Source: an uncultured Eubacteriales bacterium
Lineage (GTDB): Bacteria; Bacillota; Clostridia; Christensenellales; Aristaeellaceae
Reading direction: 5' to 3'
Length of the DNA stretch: 39,873 bases
NCBI GenBank assembly: GCA_900320085.1
Contig: ONRC01000057.1
Span: forward strand, 1-39,873
The translations under genes and the position numbers were made by a program. This document shows, in pieces, positions 6,839 through 14,520 of this stretch (position 1 is the stretch's first letter; the number at the start of each line of letters is the position of its first letter). Under the pieces are notes generated by a model. The model ran no database searches and was not told where the DNA came from. It saw nothing but the letters and a program-made list of their open reading frames with translations.

Positions 6839-9232
6839 TTGAAACACTTTTCCCGCCGCTGCGCCGCTTTTTTGATCGCGCTCGCGCTGCTGCTCCCGCC
6901 GCCTTCCGGGTTCGCCGCCTACGCCAAGCTGGAACGCGGAATGGAAAACCCGCAGGTGCTGAACATGCAGCTGGCCCTCGCGTCACTGGGTTATAACCTG
7001 AAAACCGACGGCAAATACGGCATGGGCACCCAGAGCGCCGTCAAGCAGTTCCAGCGCCAATACGGCCTCGCCATTGACGGTGTGGCCGGAGATAAAACGC
7101 TGACGCTGCTGTATGCCCTGGCACCGGCCTACGCGCCGGGTGATTACGGAACGGTCGCCCCGCAGCCCACCGCCGCGCCTGCGGCGAACCTGCCCGCTGG
7201 CAGCTCCTCCGCCGCGCTTACCGCCACGGTGGCCACGCCCAGCGGCAGCCTGAATCTGCGGAACGGCCCTTCCTCCTCTGCGAAGGTGCTGACCACCGTG
7301 CCCTACGGCGATATGATGATCGTGGTGAGCCGCGGCAGCACCTGGAGCTCTGTGATCTACAACGGCACGGCAGGCTATGTGATGACCAAGTACCTTTCCT
7401 TCGGTACGGCCCGGCCGCAGCCGGTCATGACCGCCGCGCCCCAGCCCACAGCGACCCAGCAGCCCATGTACGCTGAAAACACCCAGGCCATGGTGACTAC
7501 CACGGGCGGCAGCCTGAACCTGCGCGAAAGTCCGGACAGCCAGGCCCGCGTAATAGCCACGGTACCCTATGGGACCTGGGTCACGGTCACAGCCCGGGGC
7601 ACTGTTTGGTGCCAGATACGCTACAGCTACCTGACCGGCTACGTCATGACCCGGTATCTTTCCTTTGGGGTCAGCCAGCCGACCGCTGTGCCCTACATTT
7701 ATCCCACTGCCGTTCCCTATATTCCCTATCCCACTGCCGCGCCGACGAGCCTGCCTGTCAACACCTATGTGCCGGTGGTTTCCAACGCGGTCACGGCCTG
7801 GGTGACCACCCCCGGCGGCAGCCTGAACCTGCGCCAAAGCCCCGCCGACAACGCACGGGTGATCGCCGCCATTCCCTACGGTTCCGCGGTCACCGTCCTG
7901 TCCCGGGGCACGGTCTGGTGCATGGTGGTCTATAACGGGATGCAGGGCTATGCCATGACCTCGTTCCTGCGCTTTGCCGATGCGCAGACTGTTGCGCCTA
8001 CCCTTGCGCCGACTGCCGTGCCGACTCAGGCCCCGGCTTCTTCCGGCGCGGTCACCCAAGCGCTCGTCACCACCTCGGGCGGTACGCTGAACCTGCGGGA
8101 GCAGCCTTCCTCCTCTGCCCGCGTGATCCTGCTGATGCCCAACGCCTCGTCCGTGACGGTGATCAGCCGCGGCGCGGATTGGAGCGAAATCAGTTATCAG
8201 GGCAACCGCGGATACGTGATGAGCAAATACCTGACCTTCCTGGGCGCCTCCGCCGGAAAGACCCAGGCCGAGGACGACGATCCCTCCGCTTTCACCCGTA
8301 TCCTGAAAAAAGGCATGTCCGGCTCGGACGTGGCATGGGTGCAGAGCCGGCTGATGGAGCTGGGCTACACGGTAAGCGTGAACAACATTTATGATGACAC
8401 GACCTTCGCCGCCGTGAAAGCGTTCCAGCAGCAGAACGGCCTGGACGCCGACGGCAACGCGGGCAGCCAGACCTTCCAGGTGCTCAAAAGCGACAGCGCC
8501 CGCCGGGCTGGAGCGGCTCCGCTTCAATACAGCACCGTGCGCATCGACCAGACCGGCAGCGACGTTAGGAAGATTCAGACGGACTTAAAGACGCTGGGCT
8601 ATCCCGTGACCGTCACCGGCGAATACGACGAAAAGACCCACAATGCCGTGGTCGCCTTCCAGCAGCGAAACGGCCTGGTGATCAGCGGCATCGCCGACGC
8701 GCTCACCCGTCAAATCCTGCATGGCGGCGGGGGCAAGCCGTACTCCACCTATGTGGCGGCGCTGCCGGAAGGGGAAGGCCGCATGGCCGCCCCGACAGTC
8801 AGCCAAATGAAGCTGCTGCGCTGGCAGGAGGATATCAAGCCCAACGTGCGCGCCGGGCAGACCTTCACCGTCTATGACCCGAATACCGGCCTGGGCTGGA
8901 AGCTGGTCTTTTATTCCCTGGGCCGTCATGCCGACAGCCAGCCCGCCACCTGGCGCGATACGCAGATCATGAACCGCTCCTTCGGCGACACGTCCTGGAC
9001 GATTCATCCCGTCTACGTGATGCTGCCCAGCGGACAGTGGACCATGGCCACCATGCACAACCGGCCGCATCTTTACGGCTCCATCAACGACAACGGCTTC
9101 GGCGGCCATCTGTGCGTCCACTTCCTGCGGGATATGGCCGAGGCCCGGAAGAACGACCCCAACTACGGTGTCAATAATCAGGTGATGCTGCGCAACGCCT
9201 GGAAGACCCTGACGGGCGAAACCGTGAATTGA
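6839..9232 (+). CDS. Secreted multidomain protein: PG-binding, four SH3_3 repeats, two PG-binding, C-terminal unknown domain
   Basis: 797 residues starting at TTG, nine bases after AAGGAGG (6822-6828). Residues 1-27 are a signal peptide. A PG_binding_1 domain (about 33-93) is followed by four bacterial SH3 repeats (about 127-188, 216-277, 328-388, 417-477), each with G-S/T-L-N-L-R near its start and joined by Pro/Thr/Ala linkers. Two further PG_binding_1 domains lie at about 488-548 and 571-630. Residues 660-785 form a domain with H697 (R-H-A-D-S-Q-P), H757, C759 and H761 in G-G-H-L-C-V-H-F. These conserved-looking His and Cys residues suggest a catalytic or metal site, loosely like an L,D-transpeptidase loop; this is inference. 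The protein should bind the cell wall from outside. Confidence 0.85.
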   Translation: MKHFSRRCAAFLIALALLLPPPSGFAAYAKLERGMENPQVLNMQLALASLGYNLKTDGKYGMGTQSAVKQFQRQYGLAIDGVAGDKTLTLLYALAPAYAPGDYGTVAPQPTAAPAANLPAGSSSAALTATVATPSGSLNLRNGPSSSAKVLTTVPYGDMMIVVSRGSTWSSVIYNGTAGYVMTKYLSFGTARPQPVMTAAPQPTATQQPMYAENTQAMVTTTGGSLNLRESPDSQARVIATVPYGTWVTVTARGTVWCQIRYSYLTGYVMTRYLSFGVSQPTAVPYIYPTAVPYIPYPTAAPTSLPVNTYVPVVSNAVTAWVTTPGGSLNLRQSPADNARVIAAIPYGSAVTVLSRGTVWCMVVYNGMQGYAMTSFLRFADAQTVAPTLAPTAVPTQAPASSGAVTQALVTTSGGTLNLREQPSSSARVILLMPNASSVTVISRGADWSEISYQGNRGYVMSKYLTFLGASAGKTQAEDDDPSAFTRILKKGMSGSDVAWVQSRLMELGYTVSVNNIYDDTTFAAVKAFQQQNGLDADGNAGSQTFQVLKSDSARRAGAAPLQYSTVRIDQTGSDVRKIQTDLKTLGYPVTVTGEYDEKTHNAVVAFQQRNGLVISGIADALTRQILHGGGGKPYSTYVAALPEGEGRMAAPTVSQMKLLRWQEDIKPNVRAGQTFTVYDPNTGLGWKLVFYSLGRHADSQPATWRDTQIMNRSFGDTSWTIHPVYVMLPSGQWTMATMHNRPHLYGSINDNGFGGHLCVHFLRDMAEARKNDPNYGVNNQVMLRNAWKTLTGETVN

Positions 9233-9275
9233 TTTTGTGAAATAAGCATCTATGCAAGGAAGGAGCGGAACCGGC

Positions 9276-9737
9276 TTGAAACTGGCGGAAGCATTGCAGG
9301 AAAGAGCGGATCTGAACAGAAAAATAGAGGAGCTGCGCAGAAGACTTGACCATGCGCTGTTGGTGCAGGAGGGGGAGGAGCCCCCGGAGAATCCAGTTGA
9401 GCTGCTGAAAGAATTGGAAGAGGCCATCGCCCGGCTGGAATATCTCATGGCAGCCATCAACATGACCAACTGCAAAACGCGGGTCAACGGCATGACGCTG
9501 ACGGAAATCATCGCCAGGAAAGACACGCAGTTGCTTCGGGTGTCCGCGTACAGAGACCTGGTGTACAGCTCGGGCGGGAGCACCGAACGCGCCCGGGGAA
9601 CTGAAATCAAGGTGAAGGCGCTGATGAAAGCGTCTGAACTGCAGAAGATCGTGGATCAGGCGGCCAAGGAGGCACGCAGGCTGGATAACCTGCTGCAGGA
9701 AACCAACTGGAAAACCAAGCTGATCGAAAAGCCATAA
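9276..9737 (+). CDS. DIP1984 family protein
   Basis: A 153-residue helical protein. The N-terminal pattern K-L-A-E-A-L-x-E-R-A-D-L, the N-x-T-N-C-K-T-R-V-N-G block and the T-E-I-I-A-R-K-D segment match the DIP1984 family, sometimes called septicolysin-like, whose function is not established. An ATG at 9252 is in frame, but its first codons contain the Shine-Dalgarno GGAG (9262-9265). The TTG at 9276 is therefore chosen; it also gives the usual N terminus M-K-L-A-E-A-L. It follows the SH3 protein gene by 43 bases with no terminator between, so cotranscription is likely. The protein is charged, without signal peptide or membrane segment. Confidence 0.75.
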   Translation: MKLAEALQERADLNRKIEELRRRLDHALLVQEGEEPPENPVELLKELEEAIARLEYLMAAINMTNCKTRVNGMTLTEIIARKDTQLLRVSAYRDLVYSSGGSTERARGTEIKVKALMKASELQKIVDQAAKEARRLDNLLQETNWKTKLIEKP

Positions 9738-9933
9738 CAGGCGTTGGTAGTTTCGCAGACGCGCATATCAAGCGGCAACCGCTTTACGTTGCAAGTGTCA
9801 GAATCCGTGGGCGGGAAGGGGTTCGTGGCCCCGAGGATCGTTATGCCCGGATCGCGCACAACCGTATGATCATCAGGTATCGTGTACTACCGGATATGGA
9901 CTGCGAAACGAGGGCGGGTACGGGGACGCACAT

Positions 9934-9965
9934 AAAAAAGCGTGAAGATTGCTTCACGCTTTTTT
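9934..9965. terminator. Bidirectional intrinsic terminator
   Basis: Perfect 14-bp arms AAAAAAGCGTGAAG (9934-9947) and its complement (9952-9965) around the loop ATTG. It serves the DIP1984 gene on the plus strand and the DUF3237 gene on the minus strand. The 9738-9933 gap shows no supported gene. Confidence 0.9.
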
Positions 9966-9995
9966 GTGATCGCCCTCCTTCTGTGGAAGGCGGCG

Positions 9996-10367
9996 CTATT
10001 CGGCGTAGAATCTGATATGCAGCCCGTCGGCTTCCTCGCTTCCTTTTCCGTAAAAAGAGCCGGCCTCCAGAACGCCGCGCAGGGCTTCGCTGTCGGTATG
10101 AAAGGCCGGCACTGTGCGGTCCAGCGAATCGCCGTTGTTTTCCACATAGATATGGCAGTCGGCCCCGGCGCTGTCCTTCCCCGTGAGCATATACCGGGCG
10201 GAGAGATGGCCGCAAATCTGGGTGTCTACGCCGCAGGGCTCCACAATGCCGGTAAAGATCGGACCGGACGCTTTGCCGCAAAATGGGATCATGACGACGG
10301 AACCGTCGGTGAGGCGGACGATGGGGCCGTTAAAGCGGATCAGGATGTCCAGGATGGGTTCAGACAT
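9996..10367 (-). CDS. DUF3237-like small beta-barrel protein
   Basis: A 123-residue protein. The layout D-G-S-V-V-M-I-P-F-C-G-K-A-S-G-P-I-F-T-G-I-V-then-E-P-C-G-V-D-T-Q, followed by A-R-Y-M-L-T-G-K-D and Y-V-E-N-N-G, fits the DUF3237 family of about 120-150 residues, whose function is unknown. No signal peptide is seen. The ATG at 10367 is preceded by AAAGGAG at a good distance. It is a single-gene unit, transcribed divergently from the esterase gene and ending at the shared terminator. The family call is from memory of conserved pattern and needs a profile search. Confidence 0.6.
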   Translation of the reverse strand: MSEPILDILIRFNGPIVRLTDGSVVMIPFCGKASGPIFTGIVEPCGVDTQICGHLSARYMLTGKDSAGADCHIYVENNGDSLDRTVPAFHTDSEALRGVLEAGSFYGKGSEEADGLHIRFYAE

Positions 10368-10421
10368 GGTTTTTCTCCTTTGCAAAAGCGGAATGTGTCT
10401 TTGTATTTACGGCCAACGGCA

Positions 10422-10450
10422 TTGACTTCCCGTTTGCACCGCTTTATAAT
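10422..10450 (+). promoter_or_regulatory. Sigma-A promoter of the esterase gene
   Basis: -35 TTGACT (10422-10427), 17-bp spacer, -10 TATAAT (10445-10450). The start codon follows 45 bases later. Confidence 0.85.
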
Positions 10451-10494
10451 GGATGCAAGAAACAACCGTAAAACGACAAAAAGGAGCGATTCGC

Positions 10495-11574
10495 ATGAAA
10501 AAAGTATGGCCCTTGGACACCGCCGTATCCTTCGACCCTTACTACGGAGAACCCAGCCGCGACGGCGATCAGGGCTATGAGCTGCTGCCGGACGGCACGG
10601 TGTTCATCCGCCTGCAGGCGCCCGGCGCGCGGGAAGTGGCGCTGGATCAGTTCGGGCGGATGCACCCGCTGAGGAAAGCGGCGGACGGCATGTGGGAAGG
10701 CACGGTGGATCTGGGCCGGGGCTTCCAGTATTTCTTCCTCAAGATCGACGGCAACGACGTGCTCAGCCCCTATCTGCCCATCGGCTACGGCTGCTGCCGC
10801 CCGATGAACTTCCTGGATGTGCCCGTGCCCGGCGAGGAAGAGTGGGGCGCGCTGGAGGGCATTCCCCACGGCGCTGTGACCCGCCACTATTATCCCTCGA
10901 CCGTTACCGGCAAAACGGAAGTCTGCCTGGTGTACACCCCGCCGTCCTATGACCCGGACCGGCAATATCCCGTGCTGTATTTGCAGCATGGCTATGGGGA
11001 AAATGAAACGGGCTGGGTGTATCAGGGCCACGTGGGCCGCATTGCGGACCGGCTGCTGCACGAAGGAAAAATGAAGGACATGCTGATCGTGATGGGCAAC
11101 GGCATGACCCAGGGCGACGATATTCACCAGGGCAGGATGCTGTTCCCCCGGGTGCTGCTGGCCGACCTGATCCCGTTCATTGAAGCCCGTTATCCCGTCC
11201 TGACGGATAAATGGCACCGGGCCATGGCAGGCCTGAGCATGGGCAGCTTCCAGACCAGCCTGGTGACCCTGACGCATCCGGAGCTGTTTGGCTACGCGGG
11301 CCTGTTCAGCGGCTTCCTCCGCGCCATCCGGGACGGGAACAACGATCACCTGGCGCTGCTGGACGACAAGGCCAGGTTCCAGGAGGCTTTCCGCGTGTTC
11401 TTCCGCGCCATGGGGACGGGCGATCAGTTCTTTGAAACCTTCCTGGAGGAGGACAGGCTGGTTCAGGAAAAGGGCGTGGATATGATCCGCCGCACCTACC
11501 CCGGCGGTCACGACTGGGGCGTGTGGCGCAGGTGCATCCACGATTTCCTGCCTATGATTTTTCAGGAAAACTGA
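10495..11574 (+). CDS. Alpha/beta-hydrolase esterase with N-terminal CBM48/E-set-like domain
   Basis: 359 residues without signal peptide. Residues 30-100 look like an early-set immunoglobulin-like domain, with V-F-I-R-L-Q-A-P-G-A-R-E-V-A-L and later D-G-x-W-E-G-T. The esterase D / enterochelin-esterase-like hydrolase domain covers about 130-355. It shows Y-P-V-L-Y-L-Q-H-G-Y-G, nucleophile elbow G-L-S-M-G-S with S248, and G-G-H-D-W with the likely catalytic H339. Such proteins cleave ester groups from plant polysaccharides (acetyl, feruloyl) or siderophores; the substrate is not readable here. AAGGAG lies nine bases before the ATG at 10495. A strong promoter and a terminator frame it as a single-gene unit. 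Confidence 0.85.
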   Translation: MKKVWPLDTAVSFDPYYGEPSRDGDQGYELLPDGTVFIRLQAPGAREVALDQFGRMHPLRKAADGMWEGTVDLGRGFQYFFLKIDGNDVLSPYLPIGYGCCRPMNFLDVPVPGEEEWGALEGIPHGAVTRHYYPSTVTGKTEVCLVYTPPSYDPDRQYPVLYLQHGYGENETGWVYQGHVGRIADRLLHEGKMKDMLIVMGNGMTQGDDIHQGRMLFPRVLLADLIPFIEARYPVLTDKWHRAMAGLSMGSFQTSLVTLTHPELFGYAGLFSGFLRAIRDGNNDHLALLDDKARFQEAFRVFFRAMGTGDQFFETFLEEDRLVQEKGVDMIRRTYPGGHDWGVWRRCIHDFLPMIFQEN

Positions 11575-11595
11575 CGGCAGACGCTGAGGACGAAG

Positions 11596-11628
11596 GGCGT
11601 TGATTCCGCTGGGATCAATGCCTTTTTT
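11596..11628 (+). terminator. Intrinsic terminator of the esterase gene
   Basis: Imperfect stem of about 11 bp (11596-11607 with 11612-11622) followed by six T at 11623-11628. Confidence 0.75.
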
Positions 11629-11684
11629 GCGCGCAAAAGCGGCCTGATAGAGATGGAAAGGCCCAGGCGTTCCAAACAGGGCAA

Positions 11685-11990
11685 TTATACCGAGTCGCGC
11701 TCAACGAGCGTGGAGGGCAGCAGGATGCGCTTGGGCAGGGTGGTATCCCCGTGGATGCGCTCGGTGATGACCCGGGCGGCGCTGCAATGGCCCAACCACG
11801 GCGACCACACCAAGGCCACCGAGGTAAAGGGCTGCTTCCCGTCAGATATGGTCGCCTCTACCCTGGACACGCCGGAATTCTTTTCCCGGGCGCGGAACCT
11901 GATCCGAAAGCTGGGCCATGTATGGAACGATGATCCCCGTATTTCGGACGGTTATTACGAAGGGCGGCTGATTCTGCAACTGTGATCTTC
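11685..11990 (-). pseudogene. Remnant of a LacI/GalR-family regulator
   Basis: The minus-strand frame ending at 11685 (TAA) reads, over about 50 codons, T-S-V-A-L-V-W, then A-A-R-V-I-T-E-R-I-H-G-D, then L-P-K-R-I-L-L-P-S-T-L-V-E-R-D-S-V. This is the typical end of a LacI-family effector domain. About 80 bases upstream, in another frame, R-N-T-G-I-I-V-P-Y-M-A looks like the first strand of the same domain, and S-A-A-L-R-N-N-R in a third frame looks like the hinge before it. The DNA-binding domain and most of the core are missing. It is therefore a multiply frameshifted and deleted pseudogene. The C-terminal part is fairly sure; the upstream pieces less so. Confidence 0.55.
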
Positions 11991-12014
11991 GTCGGAAAAG
12001 ACGGGATCAGGATC

Positions 12015-12075
12015 ATGTCCATACTCATCGCCCTTTGTTTCTCTCTCGCTCCACTTCTCTCGGGATGACATAGGC
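12015..12075. repeat. Degenerate intergenic repeat-like sequence
   Basis: The minus strand contains TGTCATCCCGAGAGAAGTGG followed by a purine-rich GAGCGAGAGAG tract. This is a common form of dispersed intergenic repeat in gut bacteria (comparison from memory). No second copy is present in the window. It abuts the LacI remnant. Confidence 0.3.
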
Positions 12076-12095
12076 TTTCTGCCCTGCCTTATTCC

Positions 12096-12128
12096 CGCCT
12101 GCCTGCTGAATGCGGACAGGCGTTTTTT
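12096..12128 (+). terminator. Candidate intrinsic terminator upstream of the Tet(M)-type gene
   Basis: CGCCTG (12096-12101) pairs with CAGGCG (12117-12122), followed by six T. The loop is long. It may end stray plus-strand transcription before the resistance-type gene. Confidence 0.5.
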
Positions 12129-12299
12129 CCTGAACATAGACAAATTTCGACCGCGATCACCTGACGCAGTGGAGGCACAGAAAAAAAGCTCCCCAAACGG
12201 AAAAGAATGTTGTATAATGTTCCTGAGAACCATACGGGTCTGTTATTTGGCAATGAAAATGGCGAGGCCCTCAAAACATGAAAACGCGCTGGGCCCCCC

Positions 12300-12350
12300 A
12301 TCTCTCTCTTTGCTCATGTTGATTCACCCTTGAGAACAACGCTGTTAAGC
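12300..12350 (+). pseudogene. Remnant resembling the N terminus of a Tet(M)-type GTPase
   Basis: In one frame these bases encode I-S-L-F-A-H-V-D-S-P-L-R-T-T-L-L-S, very like I-G-I-F-A-H-V-D-A-G-K-T-T-L-S in the real gene that starts at 12385. The five codons for F-A-H-V-D differ from those of the real gene only at third positions, all five of them, so the similarity is at protein level. The A-G-K of the P-loop is replaced by S-P-L-R, so it cannot bind GTP. It is too short to call with certainty. Confidence 0.4.
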
Positions 12351-12384
12351 ATTTTTCAGCGGACCAGTGTCAGGAGATTGGACC

Positions 12385-14310
12385 ATGCGGAATATTGGCA
12401 TTTTCGCCCACGTGGACGCAGGGAAAACGACGCTGTCGGAGCAGCTGCTTTTAAAGGCCGGGGCGATTCGCAGCGCGGGCAGCGTGGACGCGGGCACCGC
12501 CCACACGGACAGCCTGCCCGTGGAAAGGCGGCGCGGCATATCGGTCCGGGCCAGCTGTGTGCGGCTGAGCTGGCGGGAAACGGAAATCAACCTGATCGAC
12601 ACCCCCGGCCACACGGATTTTTCGGCGGAGATCGAACGCTCCCTGTGGGCGCTGGACGGCGCGGTGATCGTTGTCAGCGGCGTGGAAGGGGTGCAGCCCC
12701 AGACTGAGCTGCTGTTTGAAGCCTTGCGCGCACAGAACATGCCCGCTTTCTTTTTCATCAATAAAATGGACCGGGAAGGCGCGGATGCCGCCCGCGTCAC
12801 GGCCCAGCTCCGGCGGCGCCTGACCGGCCGGGCAGCCCGTGTTTCCGATCCCGACGAGCTGCGGGAAACCGTGTGCGACGCGGATGAGGAACTGATGGAG
12901 CGGTATCTGGCGGGGGATCGTATTCCGGACGCGGAGGTATGGCGGCGGCTTTGCGGCCTGGCGAAACGGGGAGAAGTGTTTCCCGTGCTGACCGGGTCGG
13001 CGCTGCGGGGCCAGGGTATCGAGGCGGTGCTCGATGGGATGGTGGATTTCCTGCCGCCGCCGGATACCGCCCAGACGGCCCTGTGCGGGGTGGCGTTTGC
13101 TGTCGCTCATGACCGGATGCTGGGCCGGGGCCTGTGGGTGAGGCTGTACGGCGGGCGGCTGGAGAACCGCGCGGCCATTGTTTTGCCGGGCCGCTTTGAC
13201 CCGCTGACGGGGGAGAGGAGCGCCGTACAGAGCAAGATCACCCAGATCCGCGGTGTGGACGGCGCGGATACGGGCGCGCTGTGCGCCGGGGAAATCGGCG
13301 TGCTGTATGGAACGGGGCCGATGAAGGTCGGCCAGTTCATCGGCGATCCCTCCCTCGCGCCTCGCAAGGTGCGGGCCGGCGCGCTGCGGACGCCGCTGAC
13401 GACGGTTCGCGTGGAACCCAGCGACCCGCAGAAGCAGAAGGAGCTGGGCGCCGCCTGCGAAGCGCTGGCTGATGAAGACCCGCTGCTGCAAACCCGCTTC
13501 GTGCGCGACACGGGGGAGCTGCATATCGACGCTATGGGAGCGATTCAGCTGGAAATCCTCCAGGATGAGCTGAAGACCCGCTTCGGCCTGGACGCGCGGT
13601 TCACCAATCCCACCGTGATCTATAAGGAAACTATCGCCCGTCCCGCCGAGGGCTTTTGCGCCTACACCATGCCCAAGCCCTGCTGGGCCATCCTTCGCTT
13701 TGCGATTCAGCCGGGACCCCGGGGAAGCGGCGTGCGGTTTCATTCGGAAGTGCCGGGCCGAACCATCCTGCCCCGGTATCAGCATCAGGTGGAACAGGCG
13801 CTGCCCCTGGCGCTGTCCCAGGGGCGGCTGGGCTGGCAGGTAACGGATGTGGATATCACCCTGGTGGACGGCAGCCATCATCAGTTCCACACCCATCCCC
13901 TGGACTTCATTGTGGCCACGCCCTGGGCCATTCAGGACGGGCTGCAGCGGGGCGGCAGCGTACTGCTGGAGCCCATCCTGAGAACTGTGTTCCGCGTTCC
14001 GCCCGAGCATACCGGCCGCATCATGAGCGATGTGAACGCTATGCGGGGCGAGGTGGCGATGGTCAAAAATGAGGAGGACTTCGCCTCTGTCACCGCCCTT
14101 GTGCCCGCGGCGGCCAGCATGGATTATCCCACGCGCCTGGCCCAGCTCACCGGCGGACGCGGCGGCATGAGCGTGCGCCTGCACGGCTATCGGGAGTGCC
14201 CGCTGGAGCTGGGCGCCCGGGCCGAACGCCGCGGCGTCGATCCCCTGGATACCAGCAAATATATCCTGGCGGCCCGCAGCGCACTGGAAGGCGGGATCTT
14301 CGACCTGTGA
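12385..14310 (+). CDS. Tet(M)/Tet(W)-type ribosomal protection protein (EF-G-like GTPase)
   Basis: 641 residues, the size of Tet(M) (639). GTPase motifs: H-V-D-A-G-K-T-T (9-16), D-T-P-G-H (72-76) and N-K-M-D (126-129). EF-G-like domains II-V follow, including L-L-E-P near 530 and the C-terminal block with Y-P-x-x-L-x-x-L-T-G-G-R-G-G-M. Family members bind the ribosome and release tetracycline using GTP. The identity to named mobile Tet proteins appears modest and the GC matches the host, so this may be a chromosomal relative; resistance is not proven. AGGAG lies eight bases before the ATG at 12385. The leader contains a terminator-like hairpin and a coding remnant. Confidence 0.85.
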   Translation: MRNIGIFAHVDAGKTTLSEQLLLKAGAIRSAGSVDAGTAHTDSLPVERRRGISVRASCVRLSWRETEINLIDTPGHTDFSAEIERSLWALDGAVIVVSGVEGVQPQTELLFEALRAQNMPAFFFINKMDREGADAARVTAQLRRRLTGRAARVSDPDELRETVCDADEELMERYLAGDRIPDAEVWRRLCGLAKRGEVFPVLTGSALRGQGIEAVLDGMVDFLPPPDTAQTALCGVAFAVAHDRMLGRGLWVRLYGGRLENRAAIVLPGRFDPLTGERSAVQSKITQIRGVDGADTGALCAGEIGVLYGTGPMKVGQFIGDPSLAPRKVRAGALRTPLTTVRVEPSDPQKQKELGAACEALADEDPLLQTRFVRDTGELHIDAMGAIQLEILQDELKTRFGLDARFTNPTVIYKETIARPAEGFCAYTMPKPCWAILRFAIQPGPRGSGVRFHSEVPGRTILPRYQHQVEQALPLALSQGRLGWQVTDVDITLVDGSHHQFHTHPLDFIVATPWAIQDGLQRGGSVLLEPILRTVFRVPPEHTGRIMSDVNAMRGEVAMVKNEEDFASVTALVPAAASMDYPTRLAQLTGGRGGMSVRLHGYRECPLELGARAERRGVDPLDTSKYILAARSALEGGIFDL

Positions 14311-14520
14311 GCGCGCAGACGAATCAGCTCAAACGGCGCTGCTGCAAAACCGACGGCTGCCTGATTCTGCTTGATACTATTCTTTCTCTACAATCGTATC
14401 AACGTATAGGCGTCTTTGCTTTTCATCCTTTGCAACATGACTGTGAATCATTCGCCATGCCACAGCCCCGCAGGGGGACCGTCCGAAAGTAGGCAGGCCT
14501 GATCCCAGGAGAGGAACGCA

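Noticed and set aside
6783..6986. Arg-rich minus-strand frame over the SH3 gene promoter
   Set aside because: It covers the promoter and signal peptide region in antisense, with no ribosome site; composition is that of a shadow frame.
9738..9933. Possible small gene between DIP1984 and DUF3237
   Set aside because: Both strands have frames that lack starts with ribosome sites and cross a terminator; no family pattern seen.
14311..14520. Promoter or T-box leader before glycerate kinase
   Set aside because: TTGATA and TACAAT boxes are present but only 12 bases apart; no convincing promoter or leader structure.
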